Assembly (NCBI RefSeq): GCF_019649055.1
Contig: NW_026570245.1
Span: 372,001 to 436,000 of the forward strand
Direction: 5' to 3'
From: Paramacrobiotus metropolitanus
Lineage: Eukaryota; Tardigrada; Eutardigrada; Parachela; Macrobiotidae
DNA length: 64,000 nt
Within the stretch, counting starts at the first letter, position 1. Every line of letters begins with the position of its first letter. Positions 24,430-37,800 of the stretch are shown piece after piece. Under the pieces are notes generated by a model that had not been told where the DNA came from, made no database searches, and saw only the letters and a list, made by a program, of their open reading frames with translations. The position numbers and the translations under genes were made by a program.

Positions 24430-24895
24430 TCGTCGATGTGTAAGTGCACATGTGTGCACGTAGAGCTTGTTCAACCGGACCCGTAGGAAAAAATTGGCAA
24501 ACAAGACCATTCGGCAGCTTACACTTTGTGCACGGTAGAAATTTAGGTCTCCAGCGTTTTGTCGCTGATTCGCTTGTTTTTGGCGAGTGGCACCGCAGAG
24601 TTCGCCAACATACGCCGCGTAGGCGGAACCGATTAACCGAACAGCGATGATCCATAAGGCAACGCCTTGGTGTTAAGGTTAAACGGCTTGAAGTCGTAGA
24701 CATAAGCGCCAAGTTTACGGCTTTGCCTTCAGTCTCGTAACGCCTCGAGGCTCCTTAGGCTTTTCGCACTTGGACGAGAAGCCCTATATAACAGACCACG
24801 AGACGCTACTGCAAAAATAAAGTGGCCATCGGTTATTTTTCGTGTGAGTCTAAATACGTACCGGAACCGGCTGCAGTAGGGCCGCTGTACAATGT
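24430..24895 (+). mobile_element. LTR-like segment (weak)
   Basis: A TATATAA box at 24785-24791 is followed 25 bases later by AATAAA at 24816-24821, within a GC-richer block bounded by TGT near 24438 and TACA near 24889. Promoter and poly(A) signal this close together is typical of a retrotransposon LTR. No second LTR, primer-binding site, target duplication or gag/pol frame was found, so at best it is a solo LTR. An ordinary short promoter is an alternative. Confidence 0.2.
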
Positions 24896-27800
24896 TGAAT
24901 GTACGTAAGAAAGCAGTCTATCCCACATTTATCCCATCATTTAATTTAATTTAACCATAAAATTAGGAATCTGCAATTTGTAATCTGTCTTCATCCATTT
25001 CGCTACGGCTAAGTGCATCGGCTTCACGCTATCTTCCCAGTTCTCTTTGGCTAGAGTAAGTGCTAGTGGGATACATGCTATTTGCTGGAAAATTAATGCT
25101 ACCTGCTTGAAAATTGTTGAATATGCAAGTCGTCTTTATAAAAACATAAATTGGAATCACGACCTATTGTTTGTTATAATTATCGAATACATGCCGGTCC
25201 GGCTTGGAACATGGCGTGCGCCTTCACCAGACCTTCCAGTTTTGATAACTGTATGGAATAGATCTTTTCCAGCTGAATTTCGCTGCTTCTTTATCAATCA
25301 GAAATCAGAGAGGAAGATACGGCTGGAGATTCGTTGCGCGATATAAAAGGTGGCATATTATAAAGGTACTCGTACTGGTCGAAAGGGCGTACTGGTCGAA
25401 AGGGAGATTTACGTAGGTACCCCCGTACCGGTGCGATACAGTATACGCACGTCCTCACGGACAGTCTGGCAAACGATCAAACATGACCACAGACGGCACC
25501 GTTCCCAGAATTCCGATTTGCCTTTAAATTTCGGAATATGGTTTTTTCGATTTTACACAGCCGTCTCGAACTCGCAGGATATCCAGAGCCGATCAGTTGC
25601 GCACTGTCTTCCAGATTTCTCTGTGTTATTGCACTATTGGTTACATATTTTTTCTTGCCGGCCCGTATGATATTAATTTTCAGAATCGCATGCCATAGCC
25701 GAAATCAAAAACAGTGTCGACACTAGTTTTTTTTTAATTTGTAGGTGCGGAATGTGGTTTTTTTAACAGACCAGAAGAACGACCGGAAGAACTCGTGTCC
25801 CTTTTCCTCGTGTCTCGTGTCCCTATGTCGAGCTTGCGCGATATCGCTTTCGAACGAAGTTACGCCAATTATCGACATACGATTTTATCCGTAAAGCGGA
25901 ATGCTCGATCTGAAAAGTTGTCAACATCGTGGAGCAAAAAGAGGAAAAAATTCGATAGAATGAGACGGGTGTTTGCAAAGCTAGGTAAGTACTGAGCGTA
26001 GATTTTATAACATTTTTTAATGACCTTTGCAATAAACCGAAAGTAGTCAACGAAATGTGCAGTACCAGTGATTTTTTTAAACTTACTGGTGTTAATAATT
26101 AATACTTCCCATATTTTCTGGAGCCTGAAATAAATCTGAAACCACGAAATAATGCATGTGTGGATATTTATACGTATTCTTACAGTTTTTAGCAGTAGAG
26201 CTTTTGGTATAAAGTATCATTGCTGAGTGTCTATGCATTTATATATTTTTCGGATACGAGTTGCATGGTTCCGGGTTTTGGAGGGGAATCCAGGGTGAAA
26301 CGAGAACCTGGTATGTGTCGGGAAAACTGTTCGTTTCCTGTTTTTCGTAGTACCAAGGTAGGAAGCCGTGTACGACTGCTAAATGGTGCCCAGATTTCTT
26401 ATAAGCAATTCTGCCTCGAGGAAATGCTTCTGATCAAGACATATCAAGACATGCTTTCGGAAACTTCGGTGAACGACAGTCCTTTTTGCAAAGATACTGT
26501 ATGTGGCTGAAGAAAAAATTTTATGTCTACGCGGGACTCTGAAGACTTCCCGAAATCACTGCGTGTATCGTCGGTTTTTGCGTTTTACGGGTTTCGGCAG
26601 TGGTAACATTCTACTAGTGTACAATAAGTGCTTATCGTCAGTAAATTTTTGAATTAAAATCATTCACATTGTTCACACGGCTTAAAAATCGCTTGCTTGC
26701 CGGCTAATTTTGGTACTTAATTATCGGTGCACGAAGTACTGATAAAGTTTTAAGCAGATCGTCGTGCGGCTAATTAATAAGTATGTTCCGGGCCGGAAGT
26801 TCCGGCAAACATTATCTTGGTAATTTTGGTAACTACAAAACGTTAACTTGCGCATCTTATACGCTGCAAGTGTTCATTCCAAATTTCCAGTGGTTCCTTG
26901 TTTTGACGATGTCTAATACAGGAATGCATAAATTTTACTGTACATATTCGATTACTTGTAGTTACAGACTTACAGTGTACAATACATAAGCACCTACAAG
27001 TAGAAATGTACATGCTTGCATGATTCTCTCGTATTATGCGCGGTGAGCTTTTGTGCTTTGACTGAAAATAATTTCGCTCTGATACTCAGGAAAAAAGTAC
27101 ACCGAACTCGAAAACAGCCAAATCGAGCCACTTTATATATGTGGCAAATTTTTACCTTTTAACCAAAATTTTATACTTCTATACAACTAATACAAGGCAA
27201 TGTTGCATTTGCTTTCATTTATTCGATCTCGTACCGACGACGTGCGTTAGTGAAAATATTAATTTTGCAATCAGCATATTATAAGATTTTGTTTGTTCCT
27301 TCTGAATGCCGTTTTACACTTCTGTCAATTAACTGCATTATCGCCAGAACATACGTGGATTTTTTAAACTATTATTAGTATCTGTTCAACCTGTAAACTA
27401 CTTGTATATATGTAATTATAGTAGATGTAAACTATGAAATTACGAGTACTATGAGTATGACTCGCATCCACTAGTTGCTAGCTACACTGAAAGTTCAAAC
27501 ATTTTATATCTGTAGTACTTTTTGCAGCGAAATAAAATAATTACAGAGTGACGTAAGTCGTAAAGCGAATAGCATTATCTGATGTGATTATCGCTAATGT
27601 ATTTATAGTGTATAATTTGTCACCGATTTCTTTTCTGTGAAAAAATTCAGAAAATTGAAAAGCGAATGTTGCAATTGCACGGTTAACATGATGCTCAGCA
27701 TGCACAAGGTTATAAAATTTCCACCTATCCGTTGCTGAAAGCTCTTTTTCTGGGTTTAGAGTGCTAGTGTATAAACACTGCGAATGGAACGGGACGCTTG

Positions 27801-28837
27801 GCTACAAAGAACAATTGCCATGGCGTGCTATGCACCCGGCGGTCCCGTTCGGTATTCGTATTTCCTGTCCGTGCGCGCGGGCGGAAGAAGCAGCGCCTAT
27901 GAATGGACAATTGGGGGAGCCCCGATCGTTTGGCGGCAAAGACGGGGAAGATGTGCGTGGAAAGAAAAATTAGGCTATTCATGGTTAAAAATTCATTCGA
28001 CTGGCCCGGGCTATGCCGGGTATGTATGGTGATTGATTGCTCTGTATTCTCCCGCGCGCAGTCCCTTCATTCTTATCCCGATGAGCAGTGTAATGGAGAC
28101 AGAAACTCAGGGCAAAAAATCCGCCAACATCCCCGCCAGCTAAGGAAGCGCATACGCACAAAAGCGCCGCGCGTCTTTGTGGAAACATTAATATATTAGA
28201 TAAAAATACATATAACATAATATCATCCGACTATTGATTTATCGATGTATTGTTGGGCGCGCGTGGCCGGCCAGGCGAATCCCAGATGAGTATCGCACTA
28301 ATCGTCTCTGCAGCTTATAGGCAGTCGTCGATGTAGTTTTCCCATCGTGGATGTGTGCGTGTGTGTCTGTTGCTCGGCGCGCACTTTTACTCTCCTCCTC
28401 TTTTTTTCCTGATTGATTCGCGCTCGACGTTTTTGTCGCGCCATCTCACACGTTTGCCGGGAGGAGAGAGTGTGGAGAAATTCATAACAGCATCAGGAGA
28501 AAAATATATACGATATGCAAGGCATCACTTTTTCCCGACATATTTTCCCATTTAAGAGCCCTGAATGTGTGGGCCCGCGGGCGCCGCGACACATATTGGA
28601 GTTTACGCGCTGCTTGCCGGAAGAAAAGCCAATTGGGACCGCGCGCGATAATTAGATTGTGGTTGTTAGTGACTTTGTGTTATTTCACATAACGTATAAA
28701 CGGCGCACACACCGCATCTTGGGGTCGTCTTACCTGGTCCGTTGATTAAGATCATGCCGTGGTGTGATCGATTTTTCTCCATGTTTTACGCATCGCGGCC
28801 AGGCCAGGTCGCACTGTTACACTACGGTTGATATGGC

Positions 28838-31800
28838 ATGATGAAAGTTACCGTGACTGTGATATTGTTCACGTTGGCCTGGTTCGGGCCGCTAGCCGAT
28901 GGAGAGTTATTCGGCTCGTCACCGGAAGAGGCCGCTACCAAGGGGACCCTCTCTGGAGATGTCCAGAACTGGGCGACGCTCATACAGAATTACATTCTCG
29001 AGGTAAGTTGACCCGGTGACCTTTGTGTTACTTGTGTTACATAAGAGGGACGTGCTAAAACGTGCTTTCCGTGTGGTTCCTCAATTTTCTCTTCACGGTT
29101 TATTGTGTAACATTCAAGTATACTGATGTGGTTAAGAGCCTTTTGGAGCTGACAAGTGAGTTGATCAGCTTCGTGGTTTTTGGTAGGTTTTTTGTGAACA
29201 TGAGCTTCAGAATGGAATATGTCTTTTTCGGTATTTCTTTTAATCAAGCTCTAAGCAAAATGTTGCCTTAATCAACTCTGCCTGAAGTAGACCAAGTTTT
29301 GCTTGCTCTTGTCAAAATTAATGTAAGTAAGGCAATTTTTGTCATCAGTTTATCCGTAAGCCATGATTATTCCGATTATTGTACGGTACTATGATCGGTA
29401 GCTGAATTCATCGCGACGCAGGTTCATAATCAGCAATACGAACAAATGTAGTTTTGTAGATGCAGGGAGATTTGCTGTTCCATGGATTTGCTGTTTTTGC
29501 TTCGGACTTCTGGTTATTACTAAATTAAATTTTGGGCATGCAGATCTATGGAAGTGACGCTGTATATAATTAACGTAAAGTTTTGCCGTTACGCTTGCGG
29601 CTTGCATGGTTTCAGATTTCCCTACTACTACTTGCCCTTAAGTAAGCACTTGCGGAGTAAAGAACTATAAAGAACTATTCGTTTTGAAAAACATTTGTAA
29701 TAAACAAATTTATCTGTCATTGTTAAGCTAATACAATTTGTTGTTAATAGTGCCATGCGCGTAGGCGACAAACTCCATATTCGCAGTATTTCAAACAGAA
29801 AATTTTTCAGATTTCATTTGATTACGTATAAGGTTACTGTACTGTGTACAGATACATATTATTTTATCGGTTAGTGCGCATTTTACCTTCGCCTGTTTTT
29901 GCAAAAATATTCGAAAAGTTTTGTTAACACAGTATTACTCAAAAAGAATAAATCAATATGGACTGACTTGGACTGACAATGCAGATTCTGCACATTCATA
30001 GAATGAATAGAGATTGTTCTCTATTCGATTGTACGCGCGTTAACTGTCAGAGGAACTGATTGCCGTTTACAAATTAATGTTAATGGTAGCCCGTCGGAAC
30101 TTCCGGCGCGGGATGCATGCATGTTAACAGGGTCCCGAAGAGCGCGATCGTTAGACATTGACTGGATTTTTTAATCAAGTGTACTCAGCCGGGGCGTTTG
30201 TGAGGCGCAGCCGTTTGGTGGAATGGATGGCATCGTTAAACTTACACCTCTCTTATGTATATCATTGCAGCTGGCCAATTTGGGCATCGGTCGCGATAAG
30301 ACCCAGGCCCTGTTCGATTCGGCCAACTACACATTCGAGCAGAAGGACGGCGATTCCCTGATGAACAACGTGGAGACCAGCTTAAAGGATTATCTCCGCC
30401 GGAAAGAAGTGGCAGCCAAGGTGCGCAATATGTGCCGGCGTATTAATGCTAGAGGAAATGAGAAAATGTGCCCTTTTCGATCTGACGACACATTGGCATA
30501 TATAGTACACACACTCGCACTCATCTGATCGCTGAGATGAAATGGCGTTTTTCATTTCCGTAGCGGATTGCCAGCCACGCCATTAAGCTGCACGATGACT
30601 ATCTGCGCTCCAAGTTCGAGAACACCACCATCCGCTACAAACGCTTACGGGATATGCCGTTGAATTTATATCGTGACTCCGACATACCGCATACCGTATT
30701 ACCCAAAAAGATCAGTCCGTAAGTAGTCGTCGGGAAACGGTTGTTATGTGTCGATAATAACGGTCATCATGGGTGCGATCGATGCCGTGTACACCGGGGC
30801 GATTACGACCGCGCCGGCAGACAAAATGTTATGTAGGAAACGGGAGAAATTGCCGGTTGTTACCACCATATCGGTTCCGATGTAAATGTTTTGTATTGGT
30901 CATGACGATATATAGACAAGGGAGAGCCGTTGCTCCCTCTCTCTGCTGTTCGATTGTCCGCGCTGAGAATCTCTCGATTAGCTTAATTAACTAATTCACT
31001 TGTTGTTTGTAGTTATTTCAAACAGGAAGTCAATCACGATTACAGCACTGTTAAGATCCCCGACCAAGTCCCTCGAGATAGCGAGGAAATCATCGATGCC
31101 GTCTATTACAGTGTTGAGCTGGATGGGGTGTTCCGGCAGAATCGCAAATCTGATCAATTTATACGGTAACATAATCACACTAGCTGTGGAAATGCCATTC
31201 TTTTTTAGCATCTGGTAATAAAAGAAATATCTGCAAAATAAACTGGACAAAGCTGGAATGAAATGAGTACTTTTTGAAAATATACTTAGCACACTTTATT
31301 TATGTAACTTTGTATTGGCCAGTGCAAAGGGTTAAATGCAACTATGTACGGGTTAAATGCAACTTACAAGAGAAGTGTAGTGCAGTGGTGATTGTATGTA
31401 CAGTATCTACTGGAGATAGTTCGTTGTTCAGCACTTTGGTAGTGTGCATACGTAGGTCCACCTTTGTAGTGATCATGTCGGTATATTGATCTTTATATTG
31501 TTTTGGGAAATTAATGCACATTTTTGCCAGCCGCACTTTACTTTCTTTTATTGTGCTAAGGCTAAGCATCTGCAAGCTTGAGGTTTGCATTTTGCAGCAT
31601 CTCGTCAATCTGTTAAGTTTTCAGTTTTATAAATGTTGTCGGCCGAAAATGTTGAATATTTTTGCATTATTTACACCTTTAATAAAATATGTTGCTAACC
31701 TGACATACTGAGTTGTCTAACATTGCAATATTTAGAATTGTTTGATTCCTGGGAATGACCCTGTTATGTGAAATCTTGCAGATGGCAGTATTTCGGTACG

Positions 31801-34800
31801 AACGTGGGCTTGATCCGATTATATCCCGGTCGCGAATGGGATACGAATTTTGCGGGATTTTATAACGATTATGATCCAAGAATTCGTCCATGGTAAGTTG
31901 GGTAGTTGCCGCCTCCCGGTAATATGCACCATAATAATATAAGAAGTACGCCAAGCAGAGCGTGAGTGTTTAGTCAATAAACCGGCGTCGACAATTCCAT
32001 TTGCTTAATATACTACGCCGATATATCTGCATCGGCCTGGTTTGAGCGCCTAAAAAGGAGGCAAATTAGAAGCAGCCGGTAATTGATTATCAATACTTTA
32101 CACGACACCGACTGTCGGCATCCATAGTTATCCCGTTGCTAACTTCCCAACGCTACGCGTCGCGTATTTTCATCAAACTCCGCTCCGGTCTAATGGTATC
32201 GTTTTTCCTTGGTGCGCAGCAGCAGCCCAGTTTTTTCGCTGACACAAGTGATTAAGTTGAAAGCTGGAAAAAATGTCTGTTGGGAATTTGAGGTGAACAG
32301 TGCGTGTGCTGATGAGAGCACTCCCGGGTGGATTGGGGGCATTACAGCGACGTTACAGGAGAGGAGAAATGGAGGAAATGTTGACCTTTGGGGTATAGAC
32401 GTGCGGATAAATTTACCCGAGGTAGAAAATGTTTGTAGGCCGCTGGCGGTTATATGTGAACGGCAATATGATCCAATAAAACCGATTACGCTCCATGTTA
32501 TAATCGGCCTGCCGCTCGGGATGCCTGCTGAATATATAATGTGACAGATCCGGTTAAAGTCAATTTTTATCTGTTTATACACTGTCATAGCCATTTGGAT
32601 GGCGTATAAACGGACTCACAACATGCAGGCTATTCATTCAGAAGAATTTCTTATTATGCAAACGAGGCATATAGACTTGAACTGAAATATTCTTATGTTG
32701 ATTTTTACTCTACGGAAATGTAGAAGTGTATAGGGTACACATGCAACCAAAAGAAAGTTTTTGTTAGTAATTGATGATTATTTAATTGCCATTGGCCCTT
32801 CATTGATGATCTTTTAATTGCAATAAAATTGATTAAATTTTGAGTCGGCTTAAATTAAGCTAGATGAACATATACTAAAAACGAGTGGATATTTTTTAAA
32901 AATTGTGCTTTAGGAAAGGATAGAGTGGTCTGCGATACTGAATTTTTTACTCGTTGCTTTCTGTTGAAATAAACGCTTGCGCGTGGTTGCTTAATAACAA
33001 TGCCGGTTTGGTGAAATCTCGTAGCTTTTGTTTACTTTGTTTACGTACTTCTGGAAAACTACAGTCTTTATGGATTATTGACGTTTAACCCGGACGGCAT
33101 GGAATAAAATGCAAATTATGTTGTGTTGATCAAACAAGGCAGCGTTTTTGATAGACAGGAATAAAATGGGATAAGTGCCCTTTTGCATGAGCAGTTCGGT
33201 TAGTGGCATATCGTGAGAGCTTATCAACTGGAGTTGCGTAACGTTTTTGAGGCGACGCGTCTATATCCACTTTTTTATTGCTTCACTGGTCTGCAACGAA
33301 ATTAATGACGCATTTTCTTCATTCCAAGCACACAATTTTTGATGACAACCTACAATTCTATTCCCGATAATGACCCATACAAGTCATCATATATTGATTT
33401 TGGAAACCATTTCTTGGGATTTGAAGTATTGGCGGATGCTATATGCAGTCCAGATTTACTATTCAGCTTAATTTGTGATTGCTTGTACTAATTATGATAA
33501 ATTAATGAACCACTGGTGGAATGGAAAAATACAGATTTATTTTAACATTAATAGTTTCAACGGTTTTATTAAAACATGCAATTATTCAGACGCAGTTGAA
33601 TTCTTTCTAGTGCCACTTCGCTACGTCGAGGTCTGACTTTCTTAAATGAATGACGACTGACGAATATAATATCGTACATATCGCTTATACCATTAGCTTC
33701 CAATAATTCTGTGCATTTAATTGTGTACTTTTGCATTATCCTAAAAGTGGTTATGTAACTCAGGAGACCTTATTTTGTGTAACAACCAAAATTGGCGTCC
33801 CAATGCGTGATGATTTGGTTTTTAATTTTGGCATGCACATAGTTATTTTTACATGAGGCGTTTTTATAGATATTTGAGGGCACAGGCACTCTGGTTACGA
33901 TTTGGTGAGAAATACCTGGATATAAATTTGACACCATTATTATTAAAGTGGCGGTTAAACTAGAACTTAGCTGATCCATGTATTGTGCATGAATAACTGT
34001 CCATAAATATTGTCATTCATAAAGATGCGTAATGCGTTCTGGTTTTTGTGCAGGTATATTGCTGCCACAAGCGGACCGAAAGACGTTGTGATAGTTCTGG
34101 ACTGCAGGTAAAAAGCACGGCTGTCAGTTTCCCCATTTTACCGGTTTTCTAATCAGGTAGAAAGTGTATTATTTCACTGACATAAAAATCAATACCGCTG
34201 GCCAAGTTTACCACATCCGGCGTTGAGACGATGTGTGAGAGAATGCCGCTGAACGGGGGCAATTTTCCTTTTTAAAGCATTGCAGCGCGGCTTGATGCTG
34301 CCGGCAGTGGCTCCAGTGGAGTGACCTTTTTATCTTCCATTTTACAGTGCCTCAATGATCGGACAAAAATTCGATATTGCCAAATCAGTGGCGGTGACTG
34401 TGATTAACACATTAACCAAGCAAGGTATGTGTGCGATGGAAAAGTGCTGCACAGTATTTGTTATTCGAGTACCATTTACCGGCAAACAAACCGGCCATTT
34501 TCTGCAGATGCTGTTAATATTGTTTGCGCAAGGGAAAGCTATTGGGATTCAGTGGGAACGTGAGTAATTCTGGCTTTATGTTGGCATGCTTGAATGGAAT
34601 TATTTAGCACGCACATACTGGCGGCTATGGCCATTGACATATACGCTTATATATATCCAGGGAAAATGTGTTTTTCAAAAATCGATTTTCTTCCATCAGC
34701 GGCAGCAGGCAGTTTGGCCGCGCTTAACGGCGTAATATTATTGATGGGGGTGTGTTGTGTATTAAAAAGTTGTCTTGTTGATTGTTAGATGGCATAAGTT

Positions 34801-37800
34801 TAATTCCAAAGTGCTGGGCTGCCAAAAAACCTCCCTCGTACCCGCCACCAATGCTCACAGGAAGGATCTGATAGAAAAGGTCACCGCCCTGCAGGCTGGC
34901 GGGACAAGTGAACTTGAGTGAGTTTTTCTCATGATTAGCGCAATTGCGAACCAGTTCTAATTAATCGTCAAATTTGCCTCGAAATGACTAAACCGAAATT
35001 ACAGATGATAGATGTGGCAAATCCATGTTAAATGGTGCGAGAGTATTTGATAAAACAATGAATGTTTTCATTTTTTACTGAAAATTGCCAACACTGTTAA
35101 AAAAAAACGGTGCGTCGTACCACCAGCAAATTACGAATATTCTACGTATCTACGGTGATTAGCCAACTAAGAAATTCTCTTAATGATAATAATATTGTTT
35201 TCAGAATTGGTTTCCGAACGGCTTTTGAGCTTCTCAAGTCGCCTGGACGGGCGCAGTGCCAAAGTATTATTGTTTTTGTGACCGATGGAAAAGGTACGAT
35301 ACATCAGACGTCGGCGAAATAGTGGCAATTTTATAAATGCCGTATATATTTTTAGACATTGATAACGAAGAAGTACGATGTGCGCCGGGATATTACACAC
35401 GTTCAGGCTGTAAGAAATTTATTTGGAAATGTAGAATGTTGCCGGAATATTTAAATTTGGATAATATGCAGATGTTCCGGGTCCGGTGTGCCGTTATAAT
35501 TGGACCAAAGTGTGGGATCTTGCCAAAGAACAAAACCAGCTGATTACACCAAGGGTACGTGCGACAATGAAATACTGATGGCAACATTGTAGGAAAATCT
35601 CTTGCAGTACACAAGGACAAAGCAATAAAATATTGTAAAAACTTTGAAAGAAATAATATATACACGAAGACAGTGAAAAACCTGAACCTAATTTTTTCGG
35701 AATTTTTAGTACTGCTTGTAAAACTACCCTGTTAAAACTGGAATACAGTGTATAATGTCGTTGTAGGCACGGATTTTCAGTTTTTTGACTGTTGATGAGG
35801 GCGAAGTCTTTCCCGGGAATCTGTCGTGCTCCAATAATGGTGTGATGGTGCGCCTGACAGATGGGGAAGATCTGATCAACAACATGAAACCGTACTTCAC
35901 GTATCTGGCTCAGCGCACCATGGACTGGCCGGGATTGTGGACTGCTCCGTATCTGGACGCTTGGGGATTGGGGGTGGCCATAACGTATGCGGTGCCGGCT
36001 GTCAGCAAAATAACGGGAAAGTAAGAAAAAATCGTAGTGCGACGTGTCAAACCTAATACAGATGCCATCACTGATAATTATGACAAGAACACAAAATTCC
36101 AATGGACGACCATTTACGCTATGAAGGAATGCTCAAAACTTTTAAATTTTTTTGGCATCAGTTTGCACAACAGATCAACAGTTTTGTAAATGATTTAGAT
36201 TTACTTGGCTTTTCAGTACTAGTACACTTCTGTTAAATGAAAGTGATTAATCAGTTGACAAACGTATTGTACGATAAAAGGCTGTTGCTGTCGGTTTTCT
36301 GAGTTTGTGTAAGATACTGTATATACTCGTACGATTCGTACGTCTATGCTATACGAGAAAAAAACGATTATTTTATAATAATCTGCGTCATTTTGTATAG
36401 AACTATCGGTGTTGCCGGTGTGGATGCAACTTTAGAAGAAATTGAGCATTTTCTCATACGTTATCAATGGGGTTCCGTCTATACTTTTATCATTAACCGG
36501 GAAGGAGAAACCATTCTACATCCCAAACTGAAACAAAGCAGTACAGTAAGTTCATGAAAATTTGATAATAATCACGCCTTTTACAATTTTTTCATGTATT
36601 CGCAGCTACTTGAAGATCCCATCTTTATCGGTATTGACCAGCTGGAACAGGATAAAGACCACAAACCAGAGGCTTTCAGCACCGTGGAACGTGCCATGCG
36701 TAATCTGGAGAAAGGACGACAGACTATTTTCAGGGTAAGTTTAAAAAGGTTTTAATCATACGAGTCCGCTCTGCAAAATTAAATGTCAAAATTTGTAGAA
36801 TAATGAAAATGTGACGTATTATTACGCGAGTGCCGGGGATGAGTACAGTTTTGCCTTTGTTCTCGCCAATTCCGACATGGTCTTCCGGCGTGCTCAGGAA
36901 CCGCTGGACGATCGGCAGAATACGCAGAGCTACTGGAATCTGCTGATTGAGTACAATACCACCCACGCACGAACCCAGATCAAAGGTCAGTGTGCACCTT
37001 TCCCTGCCAAATTCAATTTATTATGAAAGTATTAATACAAAATAGGAAAATTTATAAAAAAGTAATTACATTTATGTTGAATAAATTAATATGATCCTTT
37101 TTGGCCTTATTATAGATCCTGTATATGAGATTCTGGATGTGCGGTACAACGACACCAAGTATCCGCAGTTAACCATTTCCTACCGGCACTCCAGTATTTT
37201 CTTTGCTCCGAAATGCCACTGTGATCCTAACAAGTATTTCTTTGATGACCATCTCCATACGAAAACAGTGGATGCTCATAAATATATTAACGAGTGAGTA
37301 TAAGCCGCGTCAAAACTTTAGCCAAGTTTAAATTAGATATTAATTTTTTTGTAATTTTCCAGAGATGAACCGGATTCCGGGTGTGATGGTGGCGGTCAGT
37401 ATGAAAAGGGGCTACGGTAAGGTCACAGACGATTGATAATCAAGTCGGTAAACAACCCGCCAAGTATGTAATGTTTGGAATAATTTAAGCGGGACAATTT
37501 TATATTCAGCCGGCAGCGAATTCTGTTGTATTAGCAAGTGTGCGTCGTTATTGTTCAGGGCCGACGTGAAGATTACCCAGCCGATCGAAACCTACTGGAA
37601 AGGTCGTGATTTCGAGTGGATCGATCAGATAAAGTGGACATATGTAGGGATGCGCTCGGGAGTTTTCCGCACTTATCCCGGACATCGCAGCACGCGTCTC
37701 TACGATCCTACCACGTAAGGGCACTTCCTGTTGTGAACATTGTCGGAAAACATGTTAAATGGGCAACACATCGCTAACTTTGACAGTATCCCAGGCTTCT

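Larger units (their letters stand above)
17500..28837. other. Gene-poor region
   Basis: This is mostly AT-rich sequence with short ORFs lacking recognisable domains. Exceptions listed separately are a possible small ORF at 20537-20767, a GC-rich island at 21850-21960, and LTR-like promoter/poly(A) motifs near 24785-24821. The block 27760-28680 is GC- and CpG-richer and directly precedes the alpha2-delta start, so it is the likely promoter and 5' UTR of that gene. The missing 5' exon of AF10 could be hidden here; I searched by eye for the PHD C-x2-C half and did not find it. Confidence 0.4.

Noticed and set aside
27760-28200. Several overlapping ORFs on both strands upstream of alpha2-delta
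   Set aside because: The block is GC-rich, which lowers stop-codon frequency in all frames; it reads better as promoter and 5' UTR than as a coding exon.
35494-36102. 202-codon minus-strand ORF
   Set aside because: It lies antisense to verified alpha2-delta exons 12 and 13 and has no protein-like motif; it is a shadow of the coding strand.
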